9,567 bases of DNA from Methylococcales bacterium. Its GTDB lineage: Bacteria > Pseudomonadota > Gammaproteobacteria > Methylococcales > Methylomonadaceae. Below the pieces are notes generated by a model. That model was not told the origin of the DNA and searched no databases. It saw only the letters and a program-made list of their open reading frames with translations. The translations under genes and the position numbers were made by a program. The stretch spans positions 1-9,567 of the forward strand of contig JAGLBU010000321.1 of NCBI GenBank assembly GCA_023146575.1. The letters run 5' to 3'. This document shows, one piece after another, positions 1 through 6,691 of the stretch; the stretch's first letter is position 1; every line of letters starts with the position of its first letter.

Positions 1-400
1 GTTCCCCAATAATAGGTGAAATGCCTGACTCTCCTATGACCGCGACCATCCAATACAACGCGATGGCTAAGATTAAATTAAAAATAGGCCCTGCTGCGAC
101 AATCGAAAAGCGTGCCGCTAAGGGTTGGCGGTTAAAGGCAAAGGGGAGGTCTTCTTTTTTAACATTGCCCTCACGTTCATCCACCATTTTGACGTAGCCG
201 CCTAAAGGAATCGCGGATAAAACGTATTCAGTAGAATCGGGTGTTTTTTGATAGGAGAATACAACTTTGCCAAAGCCAACTGAAAAACGTAAGACTTTTA
301 CCCCACAGCGGCGTGCGACCCAAAAATGCCCAAATTCATGAAAGGAGACTAAAATGGCAATGGCGACTATAAAATGAAACAGCGTGTAAATAAGTTCCAT
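1..400 (-). CDS. rseP: RseP site-2 protease, N-terminal part (cut by the window edge)
   Basis: This is an intramembrane zinc metalloprotease of the inner membrane. In the family it cleaves the anti-sigma factor RseA after DegS and so releases sigma-E for the envelope-stress response; it also clears signal-peptide remnants. The 133 visible codons contain a first hydrophobic helix (about residues 7-20) that runs into the zinc motif HEFGH (21-25). They also show RFSVGFG (38-44), PLGGYVKM (65-72) and a second hydrophobic stretch beginning near AAGPIFN (102-108). All are typical of RseP. The PDZ domains and the second zinc-ligand motif lie beyond the left edge. The ATG at 398-400 is four bases after the dxr stop. 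Only a distant GGAAG inside the end of dxr could act as Shine-Dalgarno, so coupling to dxr translation is likely. It is the last visible gene of the leftward operon; bamA commonly follows in relatives but is not visible here. Confidence 0.95.
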   Translation of the reverse strand, partial: MELIYTLFHFIVAIAILVSFHEFGHFWVARRCGVKVLRFSVGFGKVVFSYQKTPDSTEYVLSAIPLGGYVKMVDEREGNVKKEDLPFAFNRQPLAARFSIVAAGPIFNLILAIALYWMVAVIGESGISPIIGE

Positions 401-404
401 TTAT

Positions 405-1628
405 TTAAGAGGCTTCCATAAAGGTTTTAGTTTCGACTCGAGCGTGTGCATCAACCGCTAAGATAAGATTCAAAGCGCTTGATTGCTCATCTGTAAAATT
501 TTGTACTACGTGGGTTAAATTATCCACAATTTCTTGGGTAAAATAGAGCATGGTTTTTTCGATGAGTACGGCGATATCGGTGAATTTTATTTGTTCGTTT
601 AAAAAGGCTTCGACTGCAATTTCATTGGCGGCATTTAACACCGTTGGCATCACTCCTCCTGTTTCTATGGCCTCTTTTGCCAGCCGTAAACACGGAAAAC
701 GTTCTAAATTCGGTTTTTCAAAATCCATTTGTGCGATTTCAAAAATATCAAGATGGCTGACACCTGAATCAAAACGTTCAGGATAAGCCATTGCGTGGGC
801 AATTGGAATTCGCATATCAGGGTTGCCCATTTGTGCTAAGACCGAGCCATCAACATAATCAACCATTGAATGAATAATGCTTTGTTTATGAATCACCACT
901 TGAATTGCATCAGGCGCTATATTAAAGAGTAAACAGGCTTCAATTAACTCTAGACCTTTGTTCATCATGGTGGCAGAATCAACCGATATTTTACGCCCCA
1001 TATCCCATTTAGGGTGCGCGACCGCTTGATCGGGAGTGACATGGACTAATTCTTCAACAGGCGTTTCTCGAAAAGGCCCTCCAGAAGCGGTTAATAAAAT
1101 TCGACGTACTGAGGGTGCTTTATTTCCTATTTTATAGTGGGCAGGCATGCATTGAAAAATAGCGTTATGTTCGCTGTCGATGGGCAGTAAAGTCGCGCCT
1201 GATTTTTCAACCGTTTGCATAAAAATGTCACCCGACATCACCAGCGCTTCTTTATTAGCTAATAAAATCGTTTTACCCATTTTTGCCGCGGCTAAGGTGG
1301 GTAACAACCCCGCCGCTCCGACAATTGCTGCCATCACAGAATCGACGGTTTCAAGACGGGCTACCTCTTCTAATGCTTGACTGCCCGATAATATGGTTAG
1401 ATTTTTTATGTTAGAGTTTTTTATTTTTTCAATGAATAATGGCGCTTTAGTCTCATCAACAACTACGGCATATTCAGGCTGAAAGCGTTGGCACTGCTCA
1501 AATAAAACGTCAATATTCGTATTCGCCGTTAATGCGATCACTTTATAATGATCTGGATGACGTGCCACTACATCCAAGGTACTTACGCCAATAGAGCCTG
1601 TCGAACCTAAAATACAAATGCCTTTCAT
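405..1628 (-). CDS. dxr: 1-deoxy-D-xylulose 5-phosphate reductoisomerase
   Basis: Dxr (IspC) is the cytosolic enzyme that rearranges and reduces DXP to 2-C-methyl-D-erythritol 4-phosphate with NADPH and a divalent metal. This is the first committed step of the non-mevalonate isoprenoid pathway. The 407 residues match the usual family length. The N-terminus carries the NADPH-binding GSTGSIG (8-14), followed by LANKEAL (123-129). The metal ligands are visible as D151 and E153 in IDSEHN, and E227 in [10 protein letters not shown]. The substrate-binding ASGGPFR loop is at 181-187, with HPKWDMGRK at 205-213 and MGNPDMRIP at 267-275. The ATG overlaps the cdsA stop by one base (TAATG), and a GGAG lies ten bases upstream inside cdsA, so translation is probably coupled. 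Its product feeds UppS, encoded two genes upstream. No key residue is missing. It is the fosmidomycin target of this organism. Confidence 0.97.
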   Translation of the reverse strand: MKGICILGSTGSIGVSTLDVVARHPDHYKVIALTANTNIDVLFEQCQRFQPEYAVVVDETKAPLFIEKIKNSNIKNLTILSGSQALEEVARLETVDSVMAAIVGAAGLLPTLAAAKMGKTILLANKEALVMSGDIFMQTVEKSGATLLPIDSEHNAIFQCMPAHYKIGNKAPSVRRILLTASGGPFRETPVEELVHVTPDQAVAHPKWDMGRKISVDSATMMNKGLELIEACLLFNIAPDAIQVVIHKQSIIHSMVDYVDGSVLAQMGNPDMRIPIAHAMAYPERFDSGVSHLDIFEIAQMDFEKPNLERFPCLRLAKEAIETGGVMPTVLNAANEIAVEAFLNEQIKFTDIAVLIEKTMLYFTQEIVDNLTHVVQNFTDEQSSALNLILAVDAHARVETKTFMEAS

Positions 1629-2503
1629 TATGCAAACACTCCAAACCCTATTAAAACAATGCCTGCGTAGAAAAAGGGTGCGGCAGCAATCATGCTATCA
1701 ATACGGTCTAATACACCACCATGTCCAGGGACGATAAAGCCACTGTCTTTAACGCCGCGTTGTCGTTTCACTAAACTGAAGAACAAGTCACCATAAACGG
1801 ATATTAAGGTGGTGAGTACCGACAATAGAATAAAATCAATAATACTCATCCATGAAAACTGAAAAATAAGTCCGAGTATTAATCCACAAACCGCCGCACT
1901 GGCAAGCGCACCATAAACCCCTTGAACCGTTTTTCCTGGGCTGATTTCAGAGGAAAGCTTATCTTTTCCGTATTTTTTACCCGCAAAATAGGCAGAAATA
2001 TCCGCTGACCAAATTAAAATCATAAAATATAACACCATGTCCGTGCCATAGAGGGAACGCAAGCGACTTAAAAACATCCACGCCATGAGTAAAATAAACC
2101 AACCAGTGAGGGCTTGATAACTTTGTTTGAGTTGGATTTTTAGTAAAGTGGCAGGTAATTGACGAATTAATATCATCATGGTGATCCAAAATAGCACAGG
2201 AGGGATTACCAGCCATTCCAGTATGCCTGAATATTCTCTTACCGCTGGCCATTCAAAGGCTAAGGCAATGACTTCTAAAAATTGTGTCCACATGGCAATA
2301 CCGACAATGGGTACGGCTAGGCTCACTAAAAAAGCAATTCGCAGGGGTAGGTTGTTAAGGTTAATCAGGTGTGTCCATTCCCATGCCCCTAAGAGGATAA
2401 CAATTGCCATAACAAACGAAAATGGCAAGGATGGGAGAAAAATGACACTCGATATAATGAGTGTTGCGAGAATGGAGGCTGTAATAATACGCTGTGCTAA
2501 CAT
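1628..2503 (-). CDS. cdsA: Phosphatidate cytidylyltransferase (CDP-diglyceride synthase)
   Basis: CdsA is an inner-membrane enzyme that makes CDP-diacylglycerol from phosphatidate and CTP, the branch point to all major phospholipids. The 291 residues form a polytopic membrane protein, with hydrophobic segments near 10-40, 55-72, 98-113, 130-147, 155-173, 198-215, 220-240 and 272-290. The family signature fills residues 243-269: SLVKR, then KDSG (252-255), then HGGVLDRID (261-269). A second conserved block, with [17 protein letters not shown] and [10 protein letters not shown], lies at 166-195. I chose the ATG at 2501-2503 because the N-terminus [11 protein letters not shown] then aligns with known CdsA proteins. 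The frame stays open upstream to 2707, but that part lies inside uppS and encodes nothing CdsA-like. No convincing Shine-Dalgarno precedes this ATG. The gene starts 16 bases after the uppS stop, so coupling is probable. Confidence 0.95.
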   Translation of the reverse strand: MLAQRIITASILATLIISSVIFLPSLPFSFVMAIVILLGAWEWTHLINLNNLPLRIAFLVSLAVPIVGIAMWTQFLEVIALAFEWPAVREYSGILEWLVIPPVLFWITMMILIRQLPATLLKIQLKQSYQALTGWFILLMAWMFLSRLRSLYGTDMVLYFMILIWSADISAYFAGKKYGKDKLSSEISPGKTVQGVYGALASAAVCGLILGLIFQFSWMSIIDFILLSVLTTLISVYGDLFFSLVKRQRGVKDSGFIVPGHGGVLDRIDSMIAAAPFFYAGIVLIGFGVFA

Positions 2504-2519
2504 GCTGAATTTATTATAA

Positions 2520-3287
2520 TTATGGTGGGGGTTCTTGATTTTGAACCTGATCGCCAGTGCGTCCAAAGCGTCGTTGCCGACCTTTAAAGCTGTCAATGGC
2601 TTCTTGTAAAAGTGTGGTGCTAAAATCTGGCCAGAGAGTTTTTGTAAAATAAAACTCGGTATAGGCAAGTTGCCAAAGCATGAAATTACTAATGCGTTCT
2701 TCGCCACCCGTACGGATAAATAAATCAGGTTCGGGTAAGTTAGCGGTGGTTAAATGTTGGGCGATTAAGGCTTCGGTAATTAGGGCATCGGGTAACGTAC
2801 CTGCTTTGATTTTCGCTGAAATTTGGTTAACGGCTTGGGTGATATCCCAATGGCCACCATAATTAGCCGCGATAACAAGGGTCAGACCATCATTATTTTT
2901 GGTTAACGTTTCACTGTCAACAATCATGTCCTGTAATTCTTGAGGAAAGGCACTGTTATCGCCAATGCAGATGAGTCGGACTTTTTTAAGGGATAAACGT
3001 TTAATTTCGGCACTCAGAGTGGTGATAAAAAGCTTCATTAATAAGGAAACTTCTTCAGGAGGTCTGCGCCAATTTTCACTGCTAAAAGCAAATAAGGATA
3101 AAACCTCAATATTTTTATTATTGCAATATTCTACCAACCGTTTAACGGTTTTAACGCCTGAGCGATGCCCCATAACGCGAGGCATAAAACGTTTTTTCGC
3201 CCAGCGACCATTCCCATCCATGATGATGGCAATATGGCGTGGGTTTCCATTATCCGTAGGATCGAAGGCAACAGTTGGGGTACTCAT
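2520..3287 (-). CDS. uppS: Undecaprenyl diphosphate synthase (cis-prenyltransferase)
   Basis: UppS condenses farnesyl diphosphate with eight isopentenyl diphosphates into C55 undecaprenyl diphosphate, the lipid carrier for peptidoglycan and O-antigen. It acts as a dimer at the cytoplasmic face of the membrane. The 255 residues are close to the family norm. The catalytic P-loop DGNGRWA is at 24-30, with D24 as the metal-binding aspartate, and SSENWRRP is at 69-76. The C-terminal block PDLFIRTGGEERISN is at 187-201, followed by E211. It supplies the arginines (R192, R198), S200 and E211 known to bind IPP diphosphate and metal. The last residues (about 243-255), ending in QNQEPPP, look like a short variable tail. 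The gene begins ten bases after the frr stop without a visible Shine-Dalgarno. It sits between frr and cdsA and depends on isoprenoid units from the pathway that includes Dxr. Confidence 0.97.
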   Translation of the reverse strand: MSTPTVAFDPTDNGNPRHIAIIMDGNGRWAKKRFMPRVMGHRSGVKTVKRLVEYCNNKNIEVLSLFAFSSENWRRPPEEVSLLMKLFITTLSAEIKRLSLKKVRLICIGDNSAFPQELQDMIVDSETLTKNNDGLTLVIAANYGGHWDITQAVNQISAKIKAGTLPDALITEALIAQHLTTANLPEPDLFIRTGGEERISNFMLWQLAYTEFYFTKTLWPDFSTTLLQEAIDSFKGRQRRFGRTGDQVQNQEPPP

Positions 3288-3297
3288 AGGCTAAATT

Positions 3298-3855
3298 TTA
3301 CATTGATAGTAAATCGGATTCCTTTGAGGATAGCTGTTTTTCAATTTTTTGGATAAATTGATCGGTTAATTTTTGAGTTTTGTCTTCACCTGCATGTGCT
3401 TCATCTTTGGAGACCAGTTTTTCTTTTAAAGCTTCTTTGATTTCTGAATTGGCATCACGGCGAATATTTCGGATTGAAATACGGGTATTTTCGGCTTCAT
3501 TTTTAACCAATTTGACTAAATCACGACGACGTTCTTCGGTTAAAGGCGGTAATGGAATACGAATAACCGTGCCAGTTGTCGCAGGATTTAAGCCCAAATT
3601 AGCCGACATAATGGCTTTTTCGATTGCTTTCACCATCGGTTTTTCCCATGGGGTTACCTTTAACGTGCGAGAATCTTCAATGCCGATGTTTGCCACTTGG
3701 GATAAGGGAGTTTCAGAGCCATAATAAGAGACTTTAATTTGTTCTAATAAACTTGGGTGCGCGCGTCCTGTTCGAATACGAGTAAAAGTTTTATCTAAGG
3801 CTTCACAGGCTTTTGTCATACGGGTTGAAGCGTCTTGCTGAATATCATCAATCAT
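3298..3855 (-). CDS. frr: Ribosome recycling factor
   Basis: RRF acts with EF-G to split the post-termination ribosome so that its subunits can be reused. The 185 residues equal the E. coli length and align along their whole extent. The N-terminal half has [11 protein letters not shown] (27-37) and the hinge and beta domain with YYG (44-46) and EDSRTLKV (60-67). Next come AIEKAI (77-82), NLGLNP (86-91) and the very conserved [15 protein letters not shown] (101-115). The RNIRRDAN helix is at 129-136, with R132 matching the functionally critical arginine of E. coli RRF. The start is supported by GAGGA eight bases upstream, inside the last codons of pyrH. The gap to pyrH is five bases. Nothing is unusual in the protein. 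Confidence 0.98.
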   Translation of the reverse strand: MIDDIQQDASTRMTKACEALDKTFTRIRTGRAHPSLLEQIKVSYYGSETPLSQVANIGIEDSRTLKVTPWEKPMVKAIEKAIMSANLGLNPATTGTVIRIPLPPLTEERRRDLVKLVKNEAENTRISIRNIRRDANSEIKEALKEKLVSKDEAHAGEDKTQKLTDQFIQKIEKQLSSKESDLLSM

Positions 3856-3860
3856 TTTTT

Positions 3861-4580
3861 CTATCCTCGTTTAATATAAGAGCCAATTTCTTCGCCTTGC
3901 ATCAGAGCCATTAGCGCGTTTGGTTCAAAAATATTCATGATACGCATTGGTAAATCATGATCATTACATAAAATTAACGCGGTGGTGTCCATGACGTTTA
4001 AGCGTTGGTCAATCGCCTCATTATAAGTTAACTGAGGATAGAATACCGCGTTTGGATCTTTGTTGGGATCCGCTGAATAAATACCTTTAACATTGGTGGC
4101 TTTGATAAGAAGTTGGGCATTAATTTCAATCGCTCTTAAACTGGCGGCAGTATCGGTGGTAAAAAAGGGACTGCCAATGCCTGCGGCAAAAATAACCACT
4201 TTATTCTTTTCCAGCGCGGCAATGGCTTTTCGGTAATGGTATTCCTCACACACTTGTTCGATTTTGAGCGCACTCATTAAATCAGTCGGTTGACCAATGG
4301 ATTCTAGGGTATCTTGCATTGCCAGTGCATTAATGACGGTTGCCAACATACCCATGTGATCGGAGGCGACCCGCCCATAACCTTTGGAAGACTGTTGAGC
4401 GCCCCGTAAAATATTGCCGCCACCAATGACAAGCCCTACCTGTAAACCTTGATCGCACAAAGCTTTAACATCGAGCGCTAAATTGGTTATGATCTCTGAA
4501 TCAATATTTCCGCCCGATTCACTCATTAAGGCTTCACCGCTTAATTTAAGTAAAATTCGTTGGCAAATCAATTTTTTCAT
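3861..4580 (-). CDS. pyrH: UMP kinase
   Basis: PyrH is a cytosolic homohexameric amino-acid-kinase-fold enzyme that phosphorylates UMP to UDP with ATP. It is an essential step of pyrimidine nucleotide supply, usually activated by GTP and inhibited by UTP. The 239 residues match the family. Visible motifs are KLSGEAL (12-18), the glycine-rich IGGGN (52-56), DHMGMLAT (74-81) with D74 in the UMP site, [13 protein letters not shown] (134-146) and [13 protein letters not shown] (160-172), which lies in the nucleotide site. The start is supported by GAGAGG seven bases upstream. The 74-base gap from tsf is the second longest in this operon and contains a short AT-rich inverted repeat. An internal promoter is possible there, but none is clear. 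Confidence 0.98.
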   Translation of the reverse strand: MKKLICQRILLKLSGEALMSESGGNIDSEIITNLALDVKALCDQGLQVGLVIGGGNILRGAQQSSKGYGRVASDHMGMLATVINALAMQDTLESIGQPTDLMSALKIEQVCEEYHYRKAIAALEKNKVVIFAAGIGSPFFTTDTAASLRAIEINAQLLIKATNVKGIYSADPNKDPNAVFYPQLTYNEAIDQRLNVMDTTALILCNDHDLPMRIMNIFEPNALMALMQGEEIGSYIKRG

Positions 4581-4620
4581 CGTGTAACCTCTCTTACGTT
4601 ATGACGCTCTAAAGTTGGTC

Positions 4621-4637
4621 TTGTTTTGATAAAACAA
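4621..4637. repeat. AT-rich 7-bp inverted repeat in the tsf-pyrH gap
   Basis: TTGTTTT and AAAACAA form a perfect 7-bp inverted repeat around the 3-base centre GAT. It begins 17 bases after the tsf stop and ends about 40 bases before the pyrH start. No T-run follows on the leftward transcript, so it does not look like an intrinsic terminator. As RNA it would be a weak hairpin, since each arm has only one G-C pair. It could be a small operator, part of an internal pyrH promoter, or chance in AT-rich DNA. Confidence 0.4.
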
Positions 4638-4654
4638 AGCCAGCATACAGTATT

Positions 4655-5554
4655 TTAAGCGTTAATTTGTGCCATGACTTCTGCGGCAAAATCTTCTTCT
4701 ACTTTTTCAATACCTTCACCGACTTCAAAGCGGCTAAAACGTACTACATTGGTATTGTTCGTTTTTAATAATTCTGCAACCGTCATTTTATCATCTTTCA
4801 CAAATTTTTGACCCAACAAGGTAATTTCGCTTAAGAATTTTTTGATACGACCTGTCGCCATTTTTTCAATAATTTCAGCAGGCTTGGCTTTGCCTCCATT
4901 TTCTTCTGCTTCCGTTTTAATACGGCCGCTAATGATTTCTTTTTCTTTTTCAATCACTGAGGCAGGCACATCCGCTTCTGAAATATATTGAGGATTAATG
5001 GCGGCGATATGCATCGCAATATCCTTTCCAAGTTCAATATTACCATCACTTAATTCAACCATGACTCCGATACGATTGCCATGTAAATAGCTGGAAATCG
5101 AACCTGTGGTGGACGCATATTTTTCAAAACGTCTTAGGGTGATATTTTCACCGACTTTTGAAATTAATTCACGACGGGTTTCATCAATGGTTTTGCCGTT
5201 GTCTAACTGAGCCGCTAACAAGGCATCGGTCGAGTCAACATTGTTTTCCAACACAAAGCTTGAGACGGTACTTACAAAATTGATAAAGTCATCGCCTTTG
5301 GTCACAAAGTCTGTTTCACAGTTGATATCAGCCATTACCGCAATTTTAGCATCATCACTGGTTTTAATGCCGAGCATGCCTTCTGCGGCAGTACGAGCCG
5401 ATTTTTTATCAGCTTTTGCAAGTCCTGATTTGCGCATATTTTCAATAGCGGTTTCCATATTGCCATCAGCGGCGGTTAGGGCTTTTTTGCATTCCATCAT
5501 ACCTGAGCCTGTCCGTTGACGTAGCTCTTTTACCATTGCGGCTGTAACACTCAT
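4655..5554 (-). CDS. tsf: Translation elongation factor Ts
   Basis: EF-Ts is the guanine-nucleotide exchange factor that regenerates EF-Tu-GTP. The 299 residues are slightly longer than the 283 of E. coli EF-Ts. The N-terminal UBA-like domain (about 1-45) contains LRQRTGSGMMECKKAL (11-26). It is followed by the EF-Tu-contacting TDFV (81-84), in which D82 and F83 correspond to the Asp-Phe pair that displaces Mg2+ from EF-Tu. The core domain has ENITLRRF (136-143) and YLHGNRIGV (156-164), with a conserved histidine at 158. The dimerisation and coiled-coil part is rich in K and E (about 190-235). The C-terminal module near 270-299 includes VVRFSRFEVGEGIEK (270-284). AAGGA eight bases before the ATG is a good ribosome binding site. 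The gene follows rpsB across a 104-base gap with a strong attenuator hairpin, the family's usual arrangement. Confidence 0.98.
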   Translation of the reverse strand: MSVTAAMVKELRQRTGSGMMECKKALTAADGNMETAIENMRKSGLAKADKKSARTAAEGMLGIKTSDDAKIAVMADINCETDFVTKGDDFINFVSTVSSFVLENNVDSTDALLAAQLDNGKTIDETRRELISKVGENITLRRFEKYASTTGSISSYLHGNRIGVMVELSDGNIELGKDIAMHIAAINPQYISEADVPASVIEKEKEIISGRIKTEAEENGGKAKPAEIIEKMATGRIKKFLSEITLLGQKFVKDDKMTVAELLKTNNTNVVRFSRFEVGEGIEKVEEDFAAEVMAQINA

Positions 5555-5587
5555 TCTTTTTATCCTTTTTACTCTATAATTATTAGT

Positions 5588-5613
5588 AAAAAACGCCTCA
5601 AAAGAGGCGTTTT
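5588..5613 (-). terminator. Intrinsic terminator or attenuator between rpsB and tsf
   Basis: On the leftward transcript a perfect 10-bp stem, AAAACGCCTC with GAGGCGTTTT, closes a UUUU loop. Its 3' arm runs directly into a six-U tract (bases 5593 to 5588). The core of six strong pairs and the U-run make a classic Rho-independent terminator. Because tsf, pyrH and the rest lie downstream without a convincing promoter, it is more likely a partial attenuator that lowers tsf relative to rpsB. A leaky terminator or attenuator in this gap is also described for the E. coli rpsB-tsf operon. On the other strand only four Ts follow the stem, so rightward termination would be weak. Confidence 0.85.
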
Positions 5614-5634
5614 CAGTGGTATTTCTTACATTTT

Positions 5635-5647
5635 TCGCGTGACGCGA
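5635..5647. repeat. Small GC-rich inverted repeat just after rpsB
   Basis: TCGCGT and ACGCGA form a perfect inverted repeat around a single G, which folds as a 5-bp stem with a 3-base loop. It starts 12 bases after the rpsB stop and about 20 bases before the attenuator on the leftward transcript. It is followed there by A residues, so it is not itself a terminator. It may be an RNA-processing or 3'-end-stabilising element of the rpsB message. Confidence 0.45.
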
Positions 5648-5658
5648 TTTATGAGTGA

Positions 5659-6408
5659 TTAAGCTTCAGCGGTATCTGTTTCTTCCACAAAATCATCTTT
5701 TTCGGTAATGGCCACGCCTTGTACTGCGGTTTTTGCATCCATGATTGCCGCGGCGGCAGTTTCACAATACAATTTAATCGCACGGATAGAGTCATCATTC
5801 CCAGGAATAACATAATCAAGACCTGCAGGAGAATTATTTGAATCAACGACTCCGACAACAGGAATACCTAATTTTTTAGCTTCTAAAATAGCATTTTTTT
5901 CATAGCCAACATCTAACACGAATAATACGTCAGGTGTGCCGCGCATATCTTTAATGCCGCCTAAGCTTCGTTCTAATTTTTCAAGTTCACGATCCATACC
6001 TAATGCTTCTTTTTTACTGAAACGTTGGTACATTGTGCCATCAGCTTTCATCGCTTCCAGTTCTTTTAAGCGATTAATTGATTTTTTGATGGTTTTGTAA
6101 TTGGTTAACATTCCACCTAACCAGCGATGATTTACAAAAGGCATGCCGCATAATTTTGCTTGTTCTGCAACCGATTTACGCGCCGCTTTTTTAGTTCCAA
6201 CAAATAAAATATTGCCCTTATTTGCGGTCACTTGTCCTAAGTAATTCATGGCATCGTTAAACAAAGGCAGGGTTTGCTCTAGGTTAATGATATGAATTTT
6301 ATTGCGCGCGCCGAATAGGTAGCTCGCCATTTTTGGGTTCCAATAACGCGTTTGATGTCCAAAGTGAACACCCGCTTCTAACATTTGACGCATTGACACT
6401 GCTGCCAT
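5659..6408 (-). CDS. rpsB: 30S ribosomal protein S2
   Basis: S2 binds late to the 30S subunit near S1, S3 and S5, and is needed for S1 recruitment. The 249 residues are a few longer than the 241 of E. coli S2. The N-terminus has [20 protein letters not shown] (6-25) and [12 protein letters not shown] (35-46). The central part has FVGTKKAA (69-76) and [13 protein letters not shown] (91-103), followed by a lysine- and glutamate-rich coiled-coil insertion (about 105-150). The C-terminal signature is PDVLFVLDV (159-167), [10 protein letters not shown] (182-191) and YVIPGNDD (199-206). The last 15 residues form an acidic tail. The start is supported by TAGGAG six bases upstream. It is the first gene of the leftward operon, preceded by a structured leader, so repression by its own product is expected by homology with E. 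coli. Confidence 0.98.
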   Translation of the reverse strand: MAAVSMRQMLEAGVHFGHQTRYWNPKMASYLFGARNKIHIINLEQTLPLFNDAMNYLGQVTANKGNILFVGTKKAARKSVAEQAKLCGMPFVNHRWLGGMLTNYKTIKKSINRLKELEAMKADGTMYQRFSKKEALGMDRELEKLERSLGGIKDMRGTPDVLFVLDVGYEKNAILEAKKLGIPVVGVVDSNNSPAGLDYVIPGNDDSIRAIKLYCETAAAAIMDAKTAVQGVAITEKDDFVEETDTAEA

Positions 6409-6518
6409 TTTTTTCTCCTAAGTAATAAATCGCTGTAGCGATTATGGGTTACGCCTCCACCTATCCCGCTTGGAAACCTGTTTAAAAAACAAGCACCCTA
6501 CCAAGTGTGTCGATAAGT
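6409..6518 (-). ncRNA. Structured 5' leader of rpsB (t44/tff-like, probable S2-responsive element)
   Basis: Assuming a transcript start about seven bases after the TATAAT at 6530-6525, the leader is about 110 nt. Three hairpins are visible. First, CTTGG (6505-6501) pairs with CCAAG (6473-6469). It encloses an inner 7-pair stem, CTTGTTT with AAACAGG (6493-6487 and 6483-6477, one G-U), with TAGGGTG left in the internal loop. Second, GGG at 6467-6465 can pair with CCC at 6448-6446 around a purine-rich loop. Third, AATCGC with GCGATT (6443-6438 and 6433-6428) closes a TACA loop seven bases before the Shine-Dalgarno. In E. coli the region between map and rpsB holds the t44/tff RNA, recognised as the rpsB 5' leader through which S2 represses rpsB-tsf. 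Position, gene context and the GGATAGGTGGAGG-type sequence support the same role here. Exact homology needs a covariance search. Confidence 0.7.
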
Positions 6519-6524
6519 GTGAGT

Positions 6525-6573
6525 ATTATAAAATTTAACTTACCTTTATATCATATAAAGGTTTTTATCCCAA
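6525..6573 (-). promoter_or_regulatory. Probable rpsB operon promoter region (two overlapping candidates)
   Basis: A perfect TATAAT (6530-6525) lies about 110 bases upstream of rpsB, just before the conserved leader structure, and is the best -10 box. Its -35 region at the usual spacing is poor (TGATAT at 17 bases). A second candidate slightly upstream has TTGGGA (6573-6568), a 17-base spacer and TATAAA (6550-6545). Either or both could drive the leftward operon. A 21-base palindrome (6542-6562) overlaps the -35 area of the first and the spacer and -10 of the second. The TATAAT position is the more convincing one because it starts the transcript right at the leader. Confidence 0.55.
6542..6562. 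repeat. Perfect 21-base odd-centred palindrome upstream of rpsB
   Basis: The arms ACCTTTATAT and ATATAAAGGT are exact reverse complements around one central base. The palindrome lies 12 bases upstream of the rpsB TATAAT and about 130 bases upstream of map. The location over promoter elements suggests a dimeric regulator site. On the plus strand it is followed by TTTTT, so a weak rightward terminator is an alternative, though no gene upstream would need one. The AT-rich inner part could arise partly by chance; the ACC/GGT ends make pure chance less likely. Confidence 0.5.
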
Positions 6574-6644
6574 AAAGTTATTCAAAAATCTCAATGTTTT
6601 CAAGCGATAAAGGATGCTGGATTGATCTAACTGATTTACAATAC

Positions 6645-6674
6645 TTGCCATTATCCCTCCATTATTTTTATATT
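6645..6674 (+). promoter_or_regulatory. Putative map-glnD promoter
   Basis: TTGCCA (6645-6650), an 18-base spacer and TATATT (6669-6674) match five of six bases at each box of a sigma-70 promoter. A transcript starting near 6681 would leave only about ten bases before the map ATG and would exclude the AAAGG at 6676-6680. The message would then be nearly leaderless, or the true start lies further upstream. The stretch 6563-6644 shows no better pair of boxes. Confidence 0.35.
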
Positions 6675-6691
6675 TAAAGGCACAAACTGGA

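Noticed and set aside
2178..2519. Plus-strand open frame of 113 codons opposite cdsA
   Set aside because: It is antisense to a clear cdsA, shows no recognisable domain, and has composition expected from a shadow frame.
2504..2707. Open-frame extension of cdsA giving a 359-residue protein
   Set aside because: The extra 68 codons lie inside uppS and do not resemble CdsA. The ATG at 2503 gives a normal 291-residue protein with the expected N-terminus.
2965..3294. Plus-strand open frame of 109 codons opposite uppS
   Set aside because: It is antisense to conserved uppS coding sequence, and its predicted product matches no family I know.
3380..3724. Plus-strand open frame of 114 codons opposite frr
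   Set aside because: It is a shadow of the strongly conserved frr, with no sign of its own promoter or function.
5241..5519. Plus-strand open frame of 92 codons opposite tsf
   Set aside because: It is antisense to the conserved N-terminal half of EF-Ts, with low-complexity hydrophobic content typical of a shadow.
5649..5858. Minus-strand open frame of 69 codons within rpsB in another frame
   Set aside because: It overlaps the rpsB C-terminal signature on the same strand; no ribosome binding site or domain was seen.
6542..6566. Palindrome followed by TTTTT read as a rightward terminator
   Set aside because: No rightward gene lies upstream on the plus strand; the stem is AT-rich and sits over promoter elements, so an operator-like reading is more sensible.
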